NCBI GenBank assembly: GCA_020718925.1
Contig: DYRC01000177.1
Location: forward strand, 1-8,325
Length of the DNA: 8,325 bases
Direction of reading: 5' to 3'
Origin: Desulfonema limicola
GTDB taxonomy: Bacteria; Desulfobacterota; Desulfobacteria; Desulfobacterales; DYRC01
Under the pieces are notes generated by a model. It did not search any database and was not told the DNA's origin. It was given only the letters and a program-made list of their open reading frames with translations. A program made the position numbers and the translations under genes. Below are positions 6,775 through 8,325 of the stretch, one piece after another; the first letter of the stretch is position 1; each line of letters starts with the position of its first letter.

Positions 6775-7947
6775 GAAGATGGTTACGGAAAATTTTGTAA
6801 GTAATCCGATATCAAACTCAGCAGGGCGATTCCCATTTTTTTGAAGTTCGGCTTGAGCTTGTCTGATGCCGATATTGAAGCGGTTCACATATCCCAAATT
6901 TTTCATAGCTTCGGCAATAACAGGATTTCGATAATCGCTTGTATTCGGAAAATTTTCAGGGCGCGCCTCTCCATATAATCCGCCGGGATTTACTATTTCT
7001 ATCCGATCAGAAAATTCATAACAATATATCGGTGCATTGGACTCATAATTTCTGTGCATGACCGCATTCATCAGCAATTCCCGCAATGCCCGGAACGGAT
7101 AGTTCAGAGCAGTGTATTCCTGCATCGAATCAGTTCCGATGGGACGTTGTTCAATCATAACATTTCTGATAAAATCATTTAAGCCTTTTAATACTGAATA
7201 CAAATCTCCGTAAAAACGCTTTTCGGATTTTACAGGATCGGTCATTTCTTTTCCGTTAAAACGCACATATTGAACATAAGCTCCCGGAATAAAAAACAAA
7301 GGATTAATTCCTATCAATAAAATGCCTGCATGACTAGGACAGTTATGAACAGCGTCATATAATCGTAAAGAAGCCAGTTGCTGCTGAATATCTCTGTGAT
7401 TTTCAGCAAGAATTTCCTCATCTATCGCATGTCGCAAATAACTTCTGAAAATATCAATATTTAAATCACTGATACCTGACTCAAAACAAGGCTTTGCATC
7501 AAATGTTTTTGCCATAGAAGTACGTTTTTCGGTTAATATCCGTTCTTCTGCTTCATTGGCAATTGCCCTGCGAGGACCTACCCGAATCCATACTTTTCCC
7601 TTATATCGGACAGGAGGATGCGGCGATGGAAAAACTTCTATGACAGCAACATCTCCGTGCGAAAAGTGAAAACGACTTATGGTAATAGCAGGTTGAGGCA
7701 GAATATTGCCATCAGAGCGCACCCCGCCCAATCCTTGCAGAATTTTATCATCAATGTTCATACCGGCAACGCTGCCGTCATCTTTTACGCCTAAAAAAAT
7801 ATATCCTGCTTGTTTATGATTCGGAAAATCATTGGAAAACGCACATACCGCCGGTGCTATCTTATCCTCTTTATAAGAGACGGTGCGCTCAATTCTGTCA
7901 GATTCCAAGTTTGTCAATTCTTTTCGGAGTTCTGATTCAGATAACAT
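6754..7947 (-). CDS. AlbA_2 domain protein with HATPase_c_4-like C-terminal region (RecG-like family)
   Basis: The 397-aa protein belongs to the family often labelled 'putative DNA-binding protein' or 'RecG-like'. It has no helicase motifs. The N-terminal AlbA_2 (Schlafen-type) domain spans about residues 10-140, with KEDKIAPAVCAFSND (26-40), the GYIFLGVKDDGSVAGM turn (48-63), PPVRYKGKVWIRVGPRRAIA (111-130) and an EERILTEKR tail. The C-terminal part shows LRELLMNAVMHRNY (288-301), comparable to the E-N-H/R N-box of HATPase_c_4 proteins, then RIEIVNPGGLYG (315-326) and RNPVIAEAMKNLGYVNRFNIG (340-360). The winged helix found at the end of some relatives is missing. ATG 7947 has AGGA seven bases upstream. 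The 107-aa gene lies 25 bases upstream, so they probably share a transcript. Sampled G+C is about 35%. Roles proposed for relatives include transcription or stress regulation; the function here is unknown. Confidence 0.85.
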   Translation of the reverse strand: MLSESELRKELTNLESDRIERTVSYKEDKIAPAVCAFSNDFPNHKQAGYIFLGVKDDGSVAGMNIDDKILQGLGGVRSDGNILPQPAITISRFHFSHGDVAVIEVFPSPHPPVRYKGKVWIRVGPRRAIANEAEERILTEKRTSMAKTFDAKPCFESGISDLNIDIFRSYLRHAIDEEILAENHRDIQQQLASLRLYDAVHNCPSHAGILLIGINPLFFIPGAYVQYVRFNGKEMTDPVKSEKRFYGDLYSVLKGLNDFIRNVMIEQRPIGTDSMQEYTALNYPFRALRELLMNAVMHRNYESNAPIYCYEFSDRIEIVNPGGLYGEARPENFPNTSDYRNPVIAEAMKNLGYVNRFNIGIRQAQAELQKNGNRPAEFDIGLLTKFSVTIFKHRIFL

Positions 7948-7972
7948 AAGTTAATCCTATTTATAAGTCTTT

Positions 7973-8296
7973 TCAATATGGCATAAAGCGTCTGCTATCG
8001 TAATGAAACGTCAGAAAATCGTCATCTTCTCCGATAACTCCCAAAATTATGTCATAAGCGATATTGAAATAAGGAGAACCGGCGTCCTCATTTTTATCGA
8101 AAACAGGCTTATCCAACACTTCAATTACAACAGCAGGTTCATTTTCAAGAGGCAATCGCCTATCTTGCAACAAAGGCTTCCATTTTACTATATCGCCTTT
8201 TGCAAAAGTATGCTTTTCACCAAATATCGAATAACGCTCTCTGAGTTTTTCCGGTGTTACCAGTCTTTTTGAAATATCTGAATCATTATGCGGCAT
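7973..8296 (-). CDS. Uncharacterised conserved small protein (107 aa)
   Basis: I cannot assign a function. The protein is soluble and acidic, without signal peptide or membrane segment. After a polar start it has FAKGDIVKWKPLLQDRRLP (31-49), then a beta-rich EPAVVIEVLDKPVFD (53-67), DAGSPYFNIAYDIILGV (71-87), and an acidic run ending in FLTFHYDSRRFMPY (94-107). The GDIVKWKP turn and short strands suggest a small beta-barrel, SH3-like fold, but this is inference. I have an impression that similar proteins ending in DSRRF occur in several bacterial phyla; this is not verified. ATG 8296 follows AAGGAG at seven bases, a strong site. It ends 25 bases before the AlbA_2 gene. The 29 bases upstream hold only the ribosome-binding region, so an upstream partner gene could lie just beyond the window. 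Confidence 0.75.
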   Translation of the reverse strand: MPHNDSDISKRLVTPEKLRERYSIFGEKHTFAKGDIVKWKPLLQDRRLPLENEPAVVIEVLDKPVFDKNEDAGSPYFNIAYDIILGVIGEDDDFLTFHYDSRRFMPY

Positions 8297-8325
8297 TTCT
8301 GCTCTCCTTTTTGAAGCTTTGGTTA

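Noticed and set aside
6754..7947. True RecG helicase
   Set aside because: There are no Walker A or DEAD/H helicase motifs; the domains are AlbA_2 and HATPase_c_4-like, for which 'RecG-like' is only a legacy label.

Overview
The window is a bacterial chromosome segment with nine protein genes, all on the minus strand, so transcription runs from high to low coordinates. Almost everything is coding; no gap exceeds 100 bases. No tRNA, rRNA, CRISPR array or recognisable insertion sequence was seen. In transcription order the genes are: an uncharacterised 107-aa protein (8296-7973), an AlbA_2/HATPase 'RecG-like' protein (7947-6754), frr (6696-6139), uppS (6149-5409), cdsA (5404-4583), a Uma2-family nuclease-like gene (4581-4000), dxr (3997-2846), dnaX (2748-1126) and a GalT-like HIT-superfamily gene (1112-90).

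The backbone frr-uppS-cdsA-dxr is a widespread bacterial cluster: ribosome recycling, then the undecaprenyl carrier lipid, CDP-diacylglycerol for phospholipids, and the first committed step of the non-mevalonate isoprenoid pathway that feeds UppS. The genes overlap or nearly touch, which indicates one tightly coupled transcript. dnaX (clamp loader) and the GalT-like gene form a second closely spaced pair behind a 97-base gap.

Three genes look like additions to this core: the 107-aa/AlbA_2 pair just upstream of frr, where pyrH is commonly found, and the Uma2 gene fitted between cdsA and dxr with gaps of one and two bases. By hand count of sampled lines these genes have about 35-39% G+C, against roughly 46-50% in frr and uppS and higher in the 3' part of cdsA. 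That fits acquisition from elsewhere.

The organism is a Gram-negative-type bacterium that uses the MEP pathway. Uma2 and AlbA_2 genes scattered among housekeeping genes at moderate G+C suggest something like a Desulfobacterota (deltaproteobacterial) genome. This taxonomic guess comes from gene order and general resemblance only and is weak.

No clear new multi-gene system is visible. The best leads are the embedded Uma2 gene, the 107-aa/AlbA_2 cassette with a duplicated sequence at its 3' end, and an A10 homopolymer near the end of dnaX that could cause slippage.
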